This document shows positions 1-6,428 of a stretch of 7,436 bases of DNA, piece by piece. The DNA is taken from assembly GCA_946885765.1 (NCBI GenBank), contig CAMPHD010000160.1:1-7436 (forward strand), read 5' to 3'. The position numbers and the translations under genes were made by a program. Source of the DNA: an uncultured Thalassospira sp. (GTDB taxonomy: Bacteria; Pseudomonadota; Alphaproteobacteria; Rhodospirillales_A; Thalassospiraceae). A model generated the notes under the pieces. It was given only the letters and a program-made list of their open reading frames with translations. It searched no databases and was not told where the DNA came from. Position 1 is the stretch's first letter; each line of letters opens with the position of its first letter.

Positions 1-218
1 CCGCCAAAGCCGAAAATCATTTCATGCCCGTGCCAAAGAGACGGCGTGCCAAGCGATGGTGTTGGCACCCCATGCGCCATGCCCGCCACCCACCAGACCA
101 CGGCCACAACCGCAATCAGTCCGGCAAACAGAAACATCGGGCGAAATGCCCCGCTCCAGAACGGATGCGGCGCAGATGCGGGTTCTGATATCGAGATCGG
201 CGTGGTTCTGGCATTCAT
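1..218 (-). CDS. nnrS: NnrS family membrane protein, N-terminal part (cut by window edge)
   Basis: This is the first 72 residues of a leftward gene whose remainder lies outside the window. The translation starts MNARTTPISI, then has the FWSGAFRPMFLFAG segment (residues 20-33), a hydrophobic helix at about residues 27-47, and LWHGHEMIFGFG at 61-72. The F-x-x-G-x-FRP-x-FL motif followed by W-H-x-H-E-M-x-F-G is characteristic of NnrS, a polytopic inner-membrane protein reported to bind haem and copper and to be linked to nitric oxide metabolism and nitrosative stress. H63 and H65 of the WHGHEM motif are plausible metal ligands (inference). The ATG at 216-218 is chosen because it precedes the family motif at a normal distance; the ribosome binding site is weak. 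An FNR/NnrR-like box and a -10 element lie just upstream. Confidence 0.85.
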   Translation of the reverse strand, partial: MNARTTPISISEPASAPHPFWSGAFRPMFLFAGLIAVVAVVWWVAGMAHGVPTPSLGTPSLWHGHEMIFGFG

Positions 219-251
219 GATGGCACCGTCAAACTAAGCTGGAATAGTTCC

Positions 252-257
252 ATCATA
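252..257 (-). promoter_or_regulatory. Candidate -10 element of the nnrS promoter
   Basis: Read on the minus strand this is TATGAT, five of six matches to TATAAT. It would put the transcription start near base 245, giving a leader of about 26 bases before the nnrS start codon. There is no good -35 hexamer; the FNR-like box sits in its place, as expected for an activator-dependent class II promoter. The assignment is an inference from spacing. Confidence 0.5.
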
Positions 258-278
258 GGCCGTTGTTGTCTGCATGCT

Positions 279-292
279 TTGATATTGCGCAA
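279..292 (-). promoter_or_regulatory. FNR/NnrR-type binding site (TTG-N8-CAA) upstream of nnrS
   Basis: The plus strand reads TTGATATTGCGCAA, an imperfect dyad with the TTG-N8-CAA core of the Crp/FNR superfamily. The left half TTGAT is a perfect FNR half site and the right half CGCAA resembles NnrR/DNR half sites. Its centre lies about 40.5 bases upstream of the start predicted from the -10 element at 252-257, the usual class II activator position. In denitrifying alphaproteobacteria nnrS is known to depend on the NO-responsive regulator NnrR, so the location makes biological sense. Confidence 0.55.
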
Positions 293-367
293 TCGGTGAA
301 AATATCCGGTTGGCCGTCATGCACCTGTCATATCGGCAAAATCCCGCAGGTTTTTGAGCAATAAGCC

Positions 368-395
368 TTTTCTTCGCCATTTAACGCGCTAGATT
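368..395 (+). promoter_or_regulatory. Weak candidate promoter for pepA
   Basis: TTTTCT at 368-373 and TAGATT at 390-395 are separated by 16 bases. The -10 matches TATAAT at four of six positions and the -35 is poor. It would give a leader of about 70 bases before pepA containing an imperfect hairpin at 411-432 (GCAC and GGC arms pairing with GCC and GTGC). This is the best candidate I see in the 219-473 gap on this strand, but it is weak. Confidence 0.25.
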
Positions 396-473
396 AGGGA
401 AAGCATTCAAGCACGGGCGGGCTTGCCGGTGCAGACCCCACACATGCCCGAAACATGACAGGAGCCTTTTTTC

Positions 474-1943
474 ATGAAGATCACGTTTTCTGATCTCGCC
501 ATCCCGACCTCGGGCGCTGTGATCGCCTTTGCCACCGATGGCGGCGATCTGATGCCAAGTGCCGTGGCACTTGACGAGGCAACCGGCGGCGCACTTGCCA
601 AGGCGATCAAGGGATCGACCTTCAAGGGGAAGGCAGGGCAAAGCCTGCAGCTTCTGGCACCGGCCAATACCGATCTTTCGCGCATCATCGTGTTCGGGAT
701 TGGCAAGGAAGCCGAATTTGACGTGATCGCCGCCCAGAAGCTTGGTGGTAATGTCACCGTGCGCGCGCTTTCGACCGGCGAAAAAGACGTCACCGTCCTG
801 TTTGACATGGAAGGCATGGCCTGTGATTTCGCCACCGGTGCGATGCTGCGCGATTATCGTTTCGATAAATACCGCACCACCGAAACCAAGGAAGACAAAC
901 CGGTCCTGAAATCCATCGCGATTGCCGCGCGTGATCACAAGGAGGCGAAAAAAGAGTTCGACAGTGCCAAAAAGGTCGTCGAAGGCGTGTTCTTCACCCG
1001 CGATCTGGTGTCTGAGCCGGCCAATGTGCTGTATCCCGAAAGCTTCATGAAAGAAGTCAGCGCGCTTGAAAAGCTCGGTATCGAGATTGACGTGCTTGAC
1101 GAAAAGGAAATGAAAAAGCTTGGCATGGGCGCGCTTCTGGGCGTGGCACAGGGTTCGGCGCACAAGCCTTACATGGTTGTCATGCGCTGGAACGGTGGCA
1201 AGAAAAAGGACGCACCGGTCGCGTTTGTTGGCAAGGGTGTGACGTTTGATACCGGCGGCATTTCGATCAAACCGGCTGCTGGCATGGAAGACATGAAATT
1301 CGATATGGGCGGGGCCGGTGTGGTTTCCGGCCTGATGAAGGCACTGGCCGGGCGCAAGGCCAAGGCCAATGTGGTCGGGATCATCGGCCTTGTTGAAAAC
1401 ATGCCATCCAGCACGGCACAGCGTCCGGGCGATGTTGTGACCTCCATGTCGGGTCAGACCATCGAAGTCATCAATACCGACGCCGAAGGCCGCCTTGTTC
1501 TGTGTGATGCCCTGACCTATGTGCAGGAAAAATACGATCCGAAACTGATCGTTGATCTGGCGACGCTTACCGGCGCGATCATCATCGCCCTTGGTCATGA
1601 AAATGCCGGGTTGTTTTCCAACAATGATGAATTGTCCACCCAGATCACCAATGCCGGTCTTGCGGTCAATGAAACCGTCTGGCGTCTGCCGCTGTCCAAG
1701 GCCTATGACAGCCAGATTAAATCCGACATTGCGGATATGAAAAACGTTGGTGGTCGTCCGGCCGGTTCCATCACCGCCGCCCAGTTCCTGCAACGCTTCA
1801 TCACCAAGGATCGCCCGTGGGCGCATCTTGATATCGCCGCCATGGCCTGGGCGACGAAGGATAGCGAAGTCACGCCAAAAGGTGGCACCGGTTATGGCGT
1901 GCGCCTGCTTGATCGCTTTGTTGCTGATAACTATGAGTCCTGA
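474..1943 (+). CDS. pepA: Leucyl aminopeptidase (cytosol aminopeptidase, peptidase family M17)
   Basis: This 489-aa cytosolic enzyme removes N-terminal residues, preferably leucine, from peptides using two divalent metal ions, and forms hexamers in characterised homologues. The N-terminal domain covers about residues 1-155 and the catalytic domain 160-489. The family signature NTDAEGRL is at 334-341. Metal and catalytic residues all sit exactly 16 positions below those of E. coli PepA: K254, D259, K266, D277, D336, E338 and R340. The length is normal for the family (about 500). The ATG at 474 is preceded by AGGAG at 460-464 with nine bases spacing, which decides the start. A strong terminator follows the stop codon, and holC comes next on the same strand, a common alphaproteobacterial neighbour. 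E. coli PepA also binds DNA; nothing here tests that role. Confidence 0.97.
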   Translation: MKITFSDLAIPTSGAVIAFATDGGDLMPSAVALDEATGGALAKAIKGSTFKGKAGQSLQLLAPANTDLSRIIVFGIGKEAEFDVIAAQKLGGNVTVRALSTGEKDVTVLFDMEGMACDFATGAMLRDYRFDKYRTTETKEDKPVLKSIAIAARDHKEAKKEFDSAKKVVEGVFFTRDLVSEPANVLYPESFMKEVSALEKLGIEIDVLDEKEMKKLGMGALLGVAQGSAHKPYMVVMRWNGGKKKDAPVAFVGKGVTFDTGGISIKPAAGMEDMKFDMGGAGVVSGLMKALAGRKAKANVVGIIGLVENMPSSTAQRPGDVVTSMSGQTIEVINTDAEGRLVLCDALTYVQEKYDPKLIVDLATLTGAIIIALGHENAGLFSNNDELSTQITNAGLAVNETVWRLPLSKAYDSQIKSDIADMKNVGGRPAGSITAAQFLQRFITKDRPWAHLDIAAMAWATKDSEVTPKGGTGYGVRLLDRFVADNYES

Positions 1944-1970
1944 TTTCACGGCGGTTTGACGACAAATTTG

Positions 1971-2003
1971 CGGGGCAGGGTGACGATCACCTTGCCCCGT
2001 TTT
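1971..2003 (+). terminator. Rho-independent terminator after pepA
   Basis: The arms CGGGGCAGGGTGA (1971-1983) and TCACCTTGCCCCG (1987-1999) form a 13-bp stem with one G-U pair and a CGA loop, followed directly by TTTT at 2000-2003. The T tract is short but the stem is very stable. It lies between pepA and holC, ending 23 bases before the holC start, so it should separate their expression at least in part. Confidence 0.75.
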
Positions 2004-2026
2004 CATGTTCGCGATAGAAATCGACC

Positions 2027-2482
2027 ATGGCTGACATCTGGTTCTATCATCTGACCGCGTCCCCGCTGGAACGTGCATTGCCGACCCTGCTGTCCAAGAC
2101 ATTGGAGCGGGAAAAACGTGCTGTCGTCATGACCGGGACCGAGGAAAGGATCGAGGCGCTCAATACCCTGCTTTGGACCTATGACGCCGCAAGCTGGATG
2201 CCCCATGGATCGAAATCCGATGGTGATCCTCAAATGCAGCCGGTGTGGCTGACATCTGATGATGAAAATCCCAACGGGGCGCAATTCCTGTTCCTGACCG
2301 ACCGCGCGATAAGCGAAAAAATCGCCGATTATGAACGTGTCATCATGCTGTTTGACGACCGCGATCATGAAGCGGTGACTGATGCCCGCACACGCTGGAA
2401 AGACTGGAAAGACGCCGGGCACAAGCTGTCTTACTGGCAGCAAACCCCGCAAGGGTCATGGGAAAAGAAGGCCGAAAGCTGA
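2027..2482 (+). CDS. holC: DNA polymerase III subunit chi
   Basis: This 151-aa protein matches the chi subunit of the replicative DNA polymerase III clamp-loader complex, which with psi links the loader to single-stranded DNA binding protein. Visible family features are the N-terminal IWFYHLTASPLERALPTLL stretch (residues 4-22), LLWTYDAASWMPHG (48-61), which corresponds to the conserved W-x-Y-x-x-x-x-F/W-x-PHG motif, the QPVWLT segment, and a C-terminal W-K-x-W-K-D-x-G-H-K-L-S-Y-W region. E. coli chi is 147 aa, so the length fits. Start ATG 2027 has no strong Shine-Dalgarno sequence. No promoter is evident between the terminator and the start; expression may come from read-through or a promoter inside pepA. 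The gene converges with the PAD operon, whose last stop codon is 16 bases away. Confidence 0.9.
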   Translation: MADIWFYHLTASPLERALPTLLSKTLEREKRAVVMTGTEERIEALNTLLWTYDAASWMPHGSKSDGDPQMQPVWLTSDDENPNGAQFLFLTDRAISEKIADYERVIMLFDDRDHEAVTDARTRWKDWKDAGHKLSYWQQTPQGSWEKKAES

Positions 2483-2493
2483 TCGGCTTTCGC
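2472..2493 (-). terminator. Possible terminator at the convergent holC / PAD-operon junction
   Basis: CGAAAGC (2473-2479) pairs with GCTTTCG (2486-2492), a 7-bp stem around a six-base loop. Read on the minus strand the hairpin is followed, after GCC, by a T-rich run (TTCTTTT, 2463-2469), so it could end the leftward operon. On the plus strand no T tract follows. The hairpin overlaps the last holC codons. It is weak compared with the terminators at 1971 and 6551. Confidence 0.4.
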
Positions 2494-2498
2494 TGTAC

Positions 2499-3116
2499 TT
2501 ACGGTGTGCCCGCCCCCGATGTCACATCCTCAAACAGGATTTCAACCAGCGCCTTTGTCACGTCATTCTGGCTTAATTTCCCGTCTGCCATTTCATTGAT
2601 CGCCGGGAAACTGTCCGCCGACAGGTCAAACAGCTTTGTCTGGATTTCCGATGCGCGAACCGGCCAGTCCGGATCAATTTGCGCCAGCCCCAGCAACATA
2701 GCACGCGCCATCTGATCGGCATTGCCGCTTTTGATCGCGTCCTGAACCTGTGGGATTTTCTTGGCCTCGGACACGGCAACGTCAAGTGTCGCCAGAAGGT
2801 CGGCCAGTGCCTTTGCCTGAATCTGAATATCGGTAACCGGATAGTTTTGCTCGATGTCGCGTAACGGCGTAACCGCGGTCGATGTGCCATAACTTGACAG
2901 ATAGGCAATCATCCCGCCCAACTGCCAGCTTTCCCATTTTTTCCATGAACCGGCTTTCAGGTCATCGATCATCGGGGCGGCAATGGTGCCGTTATATTGG
3001 CGGAAAATCTGGTCAACCGCCTGTGGGGCCGGGCGGCCGGTCACGCGTGTTGCTTCCTGTATTGCAAGGTTCGCGATATCTTTCAGGGCCTGTTGATAGT
3101 CGCTTTGTGCAGTCAT
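2499..3116 (-). CDS. Hypothetical 205-aa helical protein, third gene of the PAD operon
   Basis: I do not recognise a family. The protein is predicted from its composition to be mostly alpha-helical: Ala/Leu/Asp-rich amphipathic stretches at about 5-25, 98-120, 122-145 and 155-195. Between them is an aromatic region (about 57-77) with W58, W61, W64, Y72 and Y76. It has no signal peptide, transmembrane segment or cysteine, and only a handful of arginines. It is probably cytosolic and acidic. Start ATG 3116 has a good GGGAG ribosome binding site a few bases upstream. It begins 30 bases after the PAD stop codon, so it is almost certainly co-transcribed with it. A partner, chaperone, inhibitor or substrate of the deiminase are all possible; the sequence does not choose between them. 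Confidence 0.8.
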   Translation of the reverse strand: MTAQSDYQQALKDIANLAIQEATRVTGRPAPQAVDQIFRQYNGTIAAPMIDDLKAGSWKKWESWQLGGMIAYLSSYGTSTAVTPLRDIEQNYPVTDIQIQAKALADLLATLDVAVSEAKKIPQVQDAIKSGNADQMARAMLLGLAQIDPDWPVRASEIQTKLFDLSADSFPAINEMADGKLSQNDVTKALVEILFEDVTSGAGTP

Positions 3117-3146
3117 CGGAAAGCTCCCGTTTCATATGTCACGATA

Positions 3147-5444
3147 TCACGCATCAACCGCTGTCCACCAGTTGGCATAGCGCGCATTGCCAAAGGCCGC
3201 CTGGCCGTTATAGGGCGCGCGCAGTTCGTTGGTGCCACAGTGAATTTCGCCAAGTGCAACGTGATAGTCATCCCAGTCATCAATGAAGTCGCAGGTGGGG
3301 CCATTGGCGATGGCAGCGATTTTCTGGCTCAAATCACGTTCAAAAAGATCATAACCGTGATTTACGGGATCTGTATTATCCTCAATCCACGGTCCGAATG
3401 GTTTGGGGATCATCAACCGGTCATTGCCGACAAACATATTGGGCATGTCACCGGTCAGGGCTCCGCACTGGAATCCACCCCGTTTGCCCGGATAGACGTT
3501 AAAGCCGTTATCCGGGCTTGCTCCGATGTTAATCTTTGAGTTGAATGCGGTGAATCCATTTAAGCTTCCACCGGGAATGAATATGACAGGTGCCTTGATG
3601 ATATCCGTATCATCAAGGTCAAATGCCAGTTTCATCCTATCCACATTGCGTGTGATGACGGCCTCTACACCGTTGATGTTCCAGTTGCGTAATTGTTGAT
3701 AGGTGTATGTGCCGCCTTTGGGATTGGCGAGCGGTGCCTGCGCATTGCCAAGGAAGTCATTAATGGTCGCACCGACATTAGTGGCGTCGATCTGGAGGCT
3801 TGTATAAACAAAGCTGGCAGTACCACCGTTCCATACAGCGCGATTTAAAACCCTTGCTGCACCATGCGCTCCCTGATTGGCCGTCATCACCTGATATGCT
3901 CCGGCCGGACTGGCAACCACAAGCTTCCACTTTTTGTATGGATTTCCCGGGTTTTCATCCGGGACAAATGTCATCATTTCATCGACATGACCAACTTCGA
4001 GCCAGTCGGTATCAAGAATGATTGGACGTTGCAGAACCTGCCGTTCCAGGAATGCGCGGGTACTAAGGTCTACTTGGTGATAGAAATTGTGACCATAATA
4101 CACACGGCCCAAAGGGTAGTTGCGTGCAACTGCTGTCGCCGGTGCCTTGACCGGCGGGGTAAGAGAGATATTGCCTCCCGAATTGGCAGATGCGACAGCA
4201 TCAAGGCTGCCTGCTGCCGGATAGACAATGCCGCTTGCTGCACTGTGCAATGTCTCGAAAACCCAGTTTTGCAGAGGGCGCCAGCGGTGGGTTTTAACAA
4301 ATACATTTTGGATCTGGACACCGGCGCCATTACCTGGCCACGAGCTGTAACCTGATACGACAGTATCCCGCATCCAGCGATCATCGCCTGCGGCTACTGT
4401 TCCGTCGTTTGCCCATGCATTGTTATGCAAATAACGAATATTGACCTGATTGGCTGTTGCCGGGTTGCCTGTGTTCGTGGCGACTGCTGGATTATTAAGT
4501 CCTGCCGCAGTGTTTAAAGCTGTGCGAAAGGCCAGATTCCCGGCGGTTTGTGCTACAAACATGTCGGTGGCATCTTGCAAGTGATGATTGCCGACCCAGC
4601 GCGCGGCAACAATACGGTCACTGAGCCAGTAACTTGGTGTACCAGCGCCCGAAACTTCCGGCTGGATGACGTTTAAAGCAACGCGAGCATCACCGTTGGT
4701 GAAATTTATGCCCGCAAAGCGGACGGCCTCAATTGCGAACAGCTTTGAAGCACCGACCCTTCCTGTGGTGATCGCCGCACTGTCACCGGTTTCCGGGCCG
4801 ATGATTTCAGCACTATTGTTCAGAACGCCATTAAAAATGCGGAAATGCTGTCGTACTGGTTCATCGCCAACAGATCGGAACAGCTGCAGCTCCAGCGCCC
4901 ATGTGTCCGGTATAACCGGTGCCCCCGCATTCGGGCCAAGTGCATGTCGCCGGATTTCAAGTCGTGCCGTGCCGCTGGCAAGGTCATTGTTGCCATTTAC
5001 CTGTCGGTCCTGATTGTCTGCATAACCGACTGCGGTATTGTTACCATCACGATTGCAATTAACCGGAATGATCGCACCAACACCCGCCACGCCATACGTG
5101 ATTGCCGGTGGTGTCACCTGATTAAGGATGCCGGCATCATCCAGATTACCGTCACGATTGCGATCAGTATGAAGCGTGTACCAGATAACATCGAGATTCT
5201 TGGCATTGGTGGCATCGCCATTCACGACAATACCCGGCTCGTCTACCGGGACGAACCCGGCACCACTAACCTTCAGCCGCCACGTACCATTTGCAATATC
5301 AAAGACATGCGAAACCGCCATATTCGGCGTCAGTGTCAAATCCTGTGTCTGTTGCGGCTGGGTATCGCAGGTTAGCGAAACGCGCACCCGATCAAACGGA
5401 TAAGGTCCGGCAGGGGCAGTAAGCTGGACGGTGTAATTTGCCAT
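3147..5444 (-). CDS. Protein-arginine deiminase (PAD) family protein
   Basis: This 765-aa protein resembles the vertebrate peptidylarginine deiminases, which convert protein arginine to citrulline. Order: a beta-rich Ig-like N-terminal part (about 1-86), a PAD middle domain (about 87-265) and a PAD C-terminal catalytic domain (about 275-765). Visible motifs are GAIIPVNCNRD (123-133, compare ILLVNCDRD in human PADs), DDRWMRD (354-360), TPPV (429-432) and YPLGR (443-447), DWLEVGHVDEMMTFVP (480-495), IPKPFGP (679-685) and GEIHCGTN (732-739). The expected catalytic tetrad is D360, H486, D488 and nucleophile C736; R387 and R389 align with PAD4 R372 and R374. Human PADs have about 663 residues; the extra length lies mainly between D488 and C736. 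Asp/Asn loops at 94-103, 129-135 and 146-154 resemble calcium sites, but active-site calcium ligands look lost. Start 5444 is chosen for its GAGGA site; a start at 5486 would overlap the upstream gene. No signal peptide is seen. Agmatine deiminase and bacterial arginine deiminase are excluded by the PAD-specific motifs. Confidence 0.92.
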   Translation of the reverse strand: MANYTVQLTAPAGPYPFDRVRVSLTCDTQPQQTQDLTLTPNMAVSHVFDIANGTWRLKVSGAGFVPVDEPGIVVNGDATNAKNLDVIWYTLHTDRNRDGNLDDAGILNQVTPPAITYGVAGVGAIIPVNCNRDGNNTAVGYADNQDRQVNGNNDLASGTARLEIRRHALGPNAGAPVIPDTWALELQLFRSVGDEPVRQHFRIFNGVLNNSAEIIGPETGDSAAITTGRVGASKLFAIEAVRFAGINFTNGDARVALNVIQPEVSGAGTPSYWLSDRIVAARWVGNHHLQDATDMFVAQTAGNLAFRTALNTAAGLNNPAVATNTGNPATANQVNIRYLHNNAWANDGTVAAGDDRWMRDTVVSGYSSWPGNGAGVQIQNVFVKTHRWRPLQNWVFETLHSAASGIVYPAAGSLDAVASANSGGNISLTPPVKAPATAVARNYPLGRVYYGHNFYHQVDLSTRAFLERQVLQRPIILDTDWLEVGHVDEMMTFVPDENPGNPYKKWKLVVASPAGAYQVMTANQGAHGAARVLNRAVWNGGTASFVYTSLQIDATNVGATINDFLGNAQAPLANPKGGTYTYQQLRNWNINGVEAVITRNVDRMKLAFDLDDTDIIKAPVIFIPGGSLNGFTAFNSKINIGASPDNGFNVYPGKRGGFQCGALTGDMPNMFVGNDRLMIPKPFGPWIEDNTDPVNHGYDLFERDLSQKIAAIANGPTCDFIDDWDDYHVALGEIHCGTNELRAPYNGQAAFGNARYANWWTAVDA

Positions 5445-5451
5445 GGCGTCC

Positions 5452-6291
5452 TCAGCGGCTGGTGGGGGCAGGGGATGGGGTGTCATTCATCGCTGCGGCA
5501 ATCATCAACCGTGCCTGAAGCGCATTGTTCAGAATGGCAATCCGGTCATCGATGGTGCCAAGTCCGGTATCTTTCAGGATCGCACTTGCCCACGGCTGGC
5601 TGGTAACGTCCGGGCCACCTGCGAACTGCACGGTGGCGTAATCGGTAATCCCGTCCGGCGTCTTTACGCCAAGTTTGATCGCCGCATCCCCGGCGGCCTT
5701 GCTGGCGACCGCCAGACTGTCGGCGTCATATCCGCTAACCGCATCGGGGATGGTGATCTGCAAATAACCGGGAAGGGACGCGATCACATCGTCAAGTGAC
5801 GGCACCGGTGACGGGTTGGGGCCGGGGGATGGTGTCGGCGTCGGTGTGGGCTGCGGTTTCGGGCCACAGGGCGATGTCGGTAGGACAGAAACCGTCTGTG
5901 CTTCCTGTGCCATCAGTTTCGCAACCTCGTCGGCAAAGCGTTTCTCTGCCTGCAGGCGGCTGGCGGCACTCGCATCGAATTTCTGTTTGCTCATGATGCT
6001 CAGCGTCTTGAGGCGTTCGGTATCCTGCGCACCAAAAGCCGCCAGAAGATTACCGACCTGCGGGGCGGCATCGGCAATGCGTTGCGACAATGCCTTGGCG
6101 TCCTTGCCGCTGCCCGCCGCAATCAGGGCATCGCCATCACGCGCAAGGTTCTGATCGTTGCTGATCTGCGCATTCAGGCTTTCAAGCTGCTTTGCGGTGC
6201 GAATGTCGATCTTGCTGCCGGTGATGGTCACACTGGTCGGGTATTGCGCCAGCGTTCGGGCAAGGTCGCTGATCCTGTCGGCATAGGCCAT
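5452..6291 (-). CDS. Hypothetical 279-aa protein with Pro/Thr-rich linker, first gene of the PAD operon
   Basis: I do not recognise a family. Three parts are visible. Residues 1-135 are Ala/Gln/Lys/Asp-rich and likely helical, possibly coiled coil (about 30-130). Residues 143-165 form a linker of alternating Pro with Thr, Ser or Asn, including TPTPTPTPSPGPNPSPVP. Residues 166-265 form a second mostly helical domain, and the tail ends PSPAPTSR. There is one cysteine (C142) at the start of the linker. No signal peptide or transmembrane helix is seen, although Pro/Thr linkers of this type are common in exported or multi-domain structural proteins. The ribosome binding site before ATG 6291 is weak. 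The stop is 7 bases from the PAD start and overlaps its Shine-Dalgarno sequence, which suggests translational coupling. Its role is unknown; a scaffold, regulator or citrullination substrate would fit the context. Confidence 0.8.
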   Translation of the reverse strand: MAYADRISDLARTLAQYPTSVTITGSKIDIRTAKQLESLNAQISNDQNLARDGDALIAAGSGKDAKALSQRIADAAPQVGNLLAAFGAQDTERLKTLSIMSKQKFDASAASRLQAEKRFADEVAKLMAQEAQTVSVLPTSPCGPKPQPTPTPTPSPGPNPSPVPSLDDVIASLPGYLQITIPDAVSGYDADSLAVASKAAGDAAIKLGVKTPDGITDYATVQFAGGPDVTSQPWASAILKDTGLGTIDDRIAILNNALQARLMIAAAMNDTPSPAPTSR

Positions 6292-6356
6292 TTGTCCGGT
6301 CCCGCTTTGGTGAAGACGTCCTATGACGCGCGCAGGCGGGGTTTGTGACGGGCGGG

Positions 6357-6372
6357 ATTAATACATATATTC
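6357..6372 (-). promoter_or_regulatory. AT-rich patch, possible promoter region of the PAD operon
   Basis: The minus strand reads GAATATATGTATTAAT, 66 bases upstream of the first gene of the operon and clearly AT-rich among GC-rich surroundings. TATATG or TATTAA could serve as -10. I find no convincing -35 hexamer at 16-18 bases, so the exact promoter is unassigned; an activator-dependent or alternative sigma promoter is possible. Confidence 0.3.
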
Positions 6373-6392
6373 TTTGTTGATCATTTCGATCT

Positions 6393-6418
6393 CATGCAAG
6401 CCATGCGTAAATTGCATG
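6393..6418. repeat. Inverted repeat CATGCAA-N12-TTGCATG, possible operator
   Basis: CATGCAA (6393-6399) and TTGCATG (6412-6418) are perfect 7-base inverted repeats separated by 12 bases; the spacer itself contains another CATGC. The element lies between the leftward PAD operon and the metN promoter, ending 10 bases before the metN -35 hexamer. The half-site spacing of about two helical turns suits a dimeric regulator, but no regulator gene is in the window. Confidence 0.4.
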
Positions 6419-6428
6419 TTGATGGGGA

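Noticed and set aside
381..2102. Long minus-strand open frame of 573 codons opposite pepA
   Set aside because: It lies antisense to pepA, has His/Gly/Arg-rich composition typical of the opposite strand of GC-rich coding DNA, and resembles no family. pepA has all catalytic residues and a good ribosome binding site.
4845..5375. Plus-strand open frame of 176 codons opposite the PAD gene
   Set aside because: It is antisense to a gene with unmistakable PAD motifs and shows no family features or ribosome binding site that I can see.
3147..5444. Alternative identity as agmatine deiminase, arginine deiminase or Porphyromonas-type PPAD
   Set aside because: Those enzymes share the fold but not the WMRD, DWLEVGHVDE, IPKPFGP and GEIHCGTN motif set with an Ig-like domain and PAD middle domain; the length also fits PAD better.
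5445..5486. Upstream start of the PAD gene adding 14 residues (MTPHPLPPPAAEDA)
   Set aside because: It overlaps the preceding gene by 35 bases, and the ATG at 5444 has a GAGGA ribosome binding site at proper spacing.
5800..5868. GC-rich G/T repeat tract as a possible regulatory or recombination repeat
   Set aside because: It is the reverse strand of the Pro/Thr linker codons in the 279-aa gene and keeps reading frame, so coding explains it.
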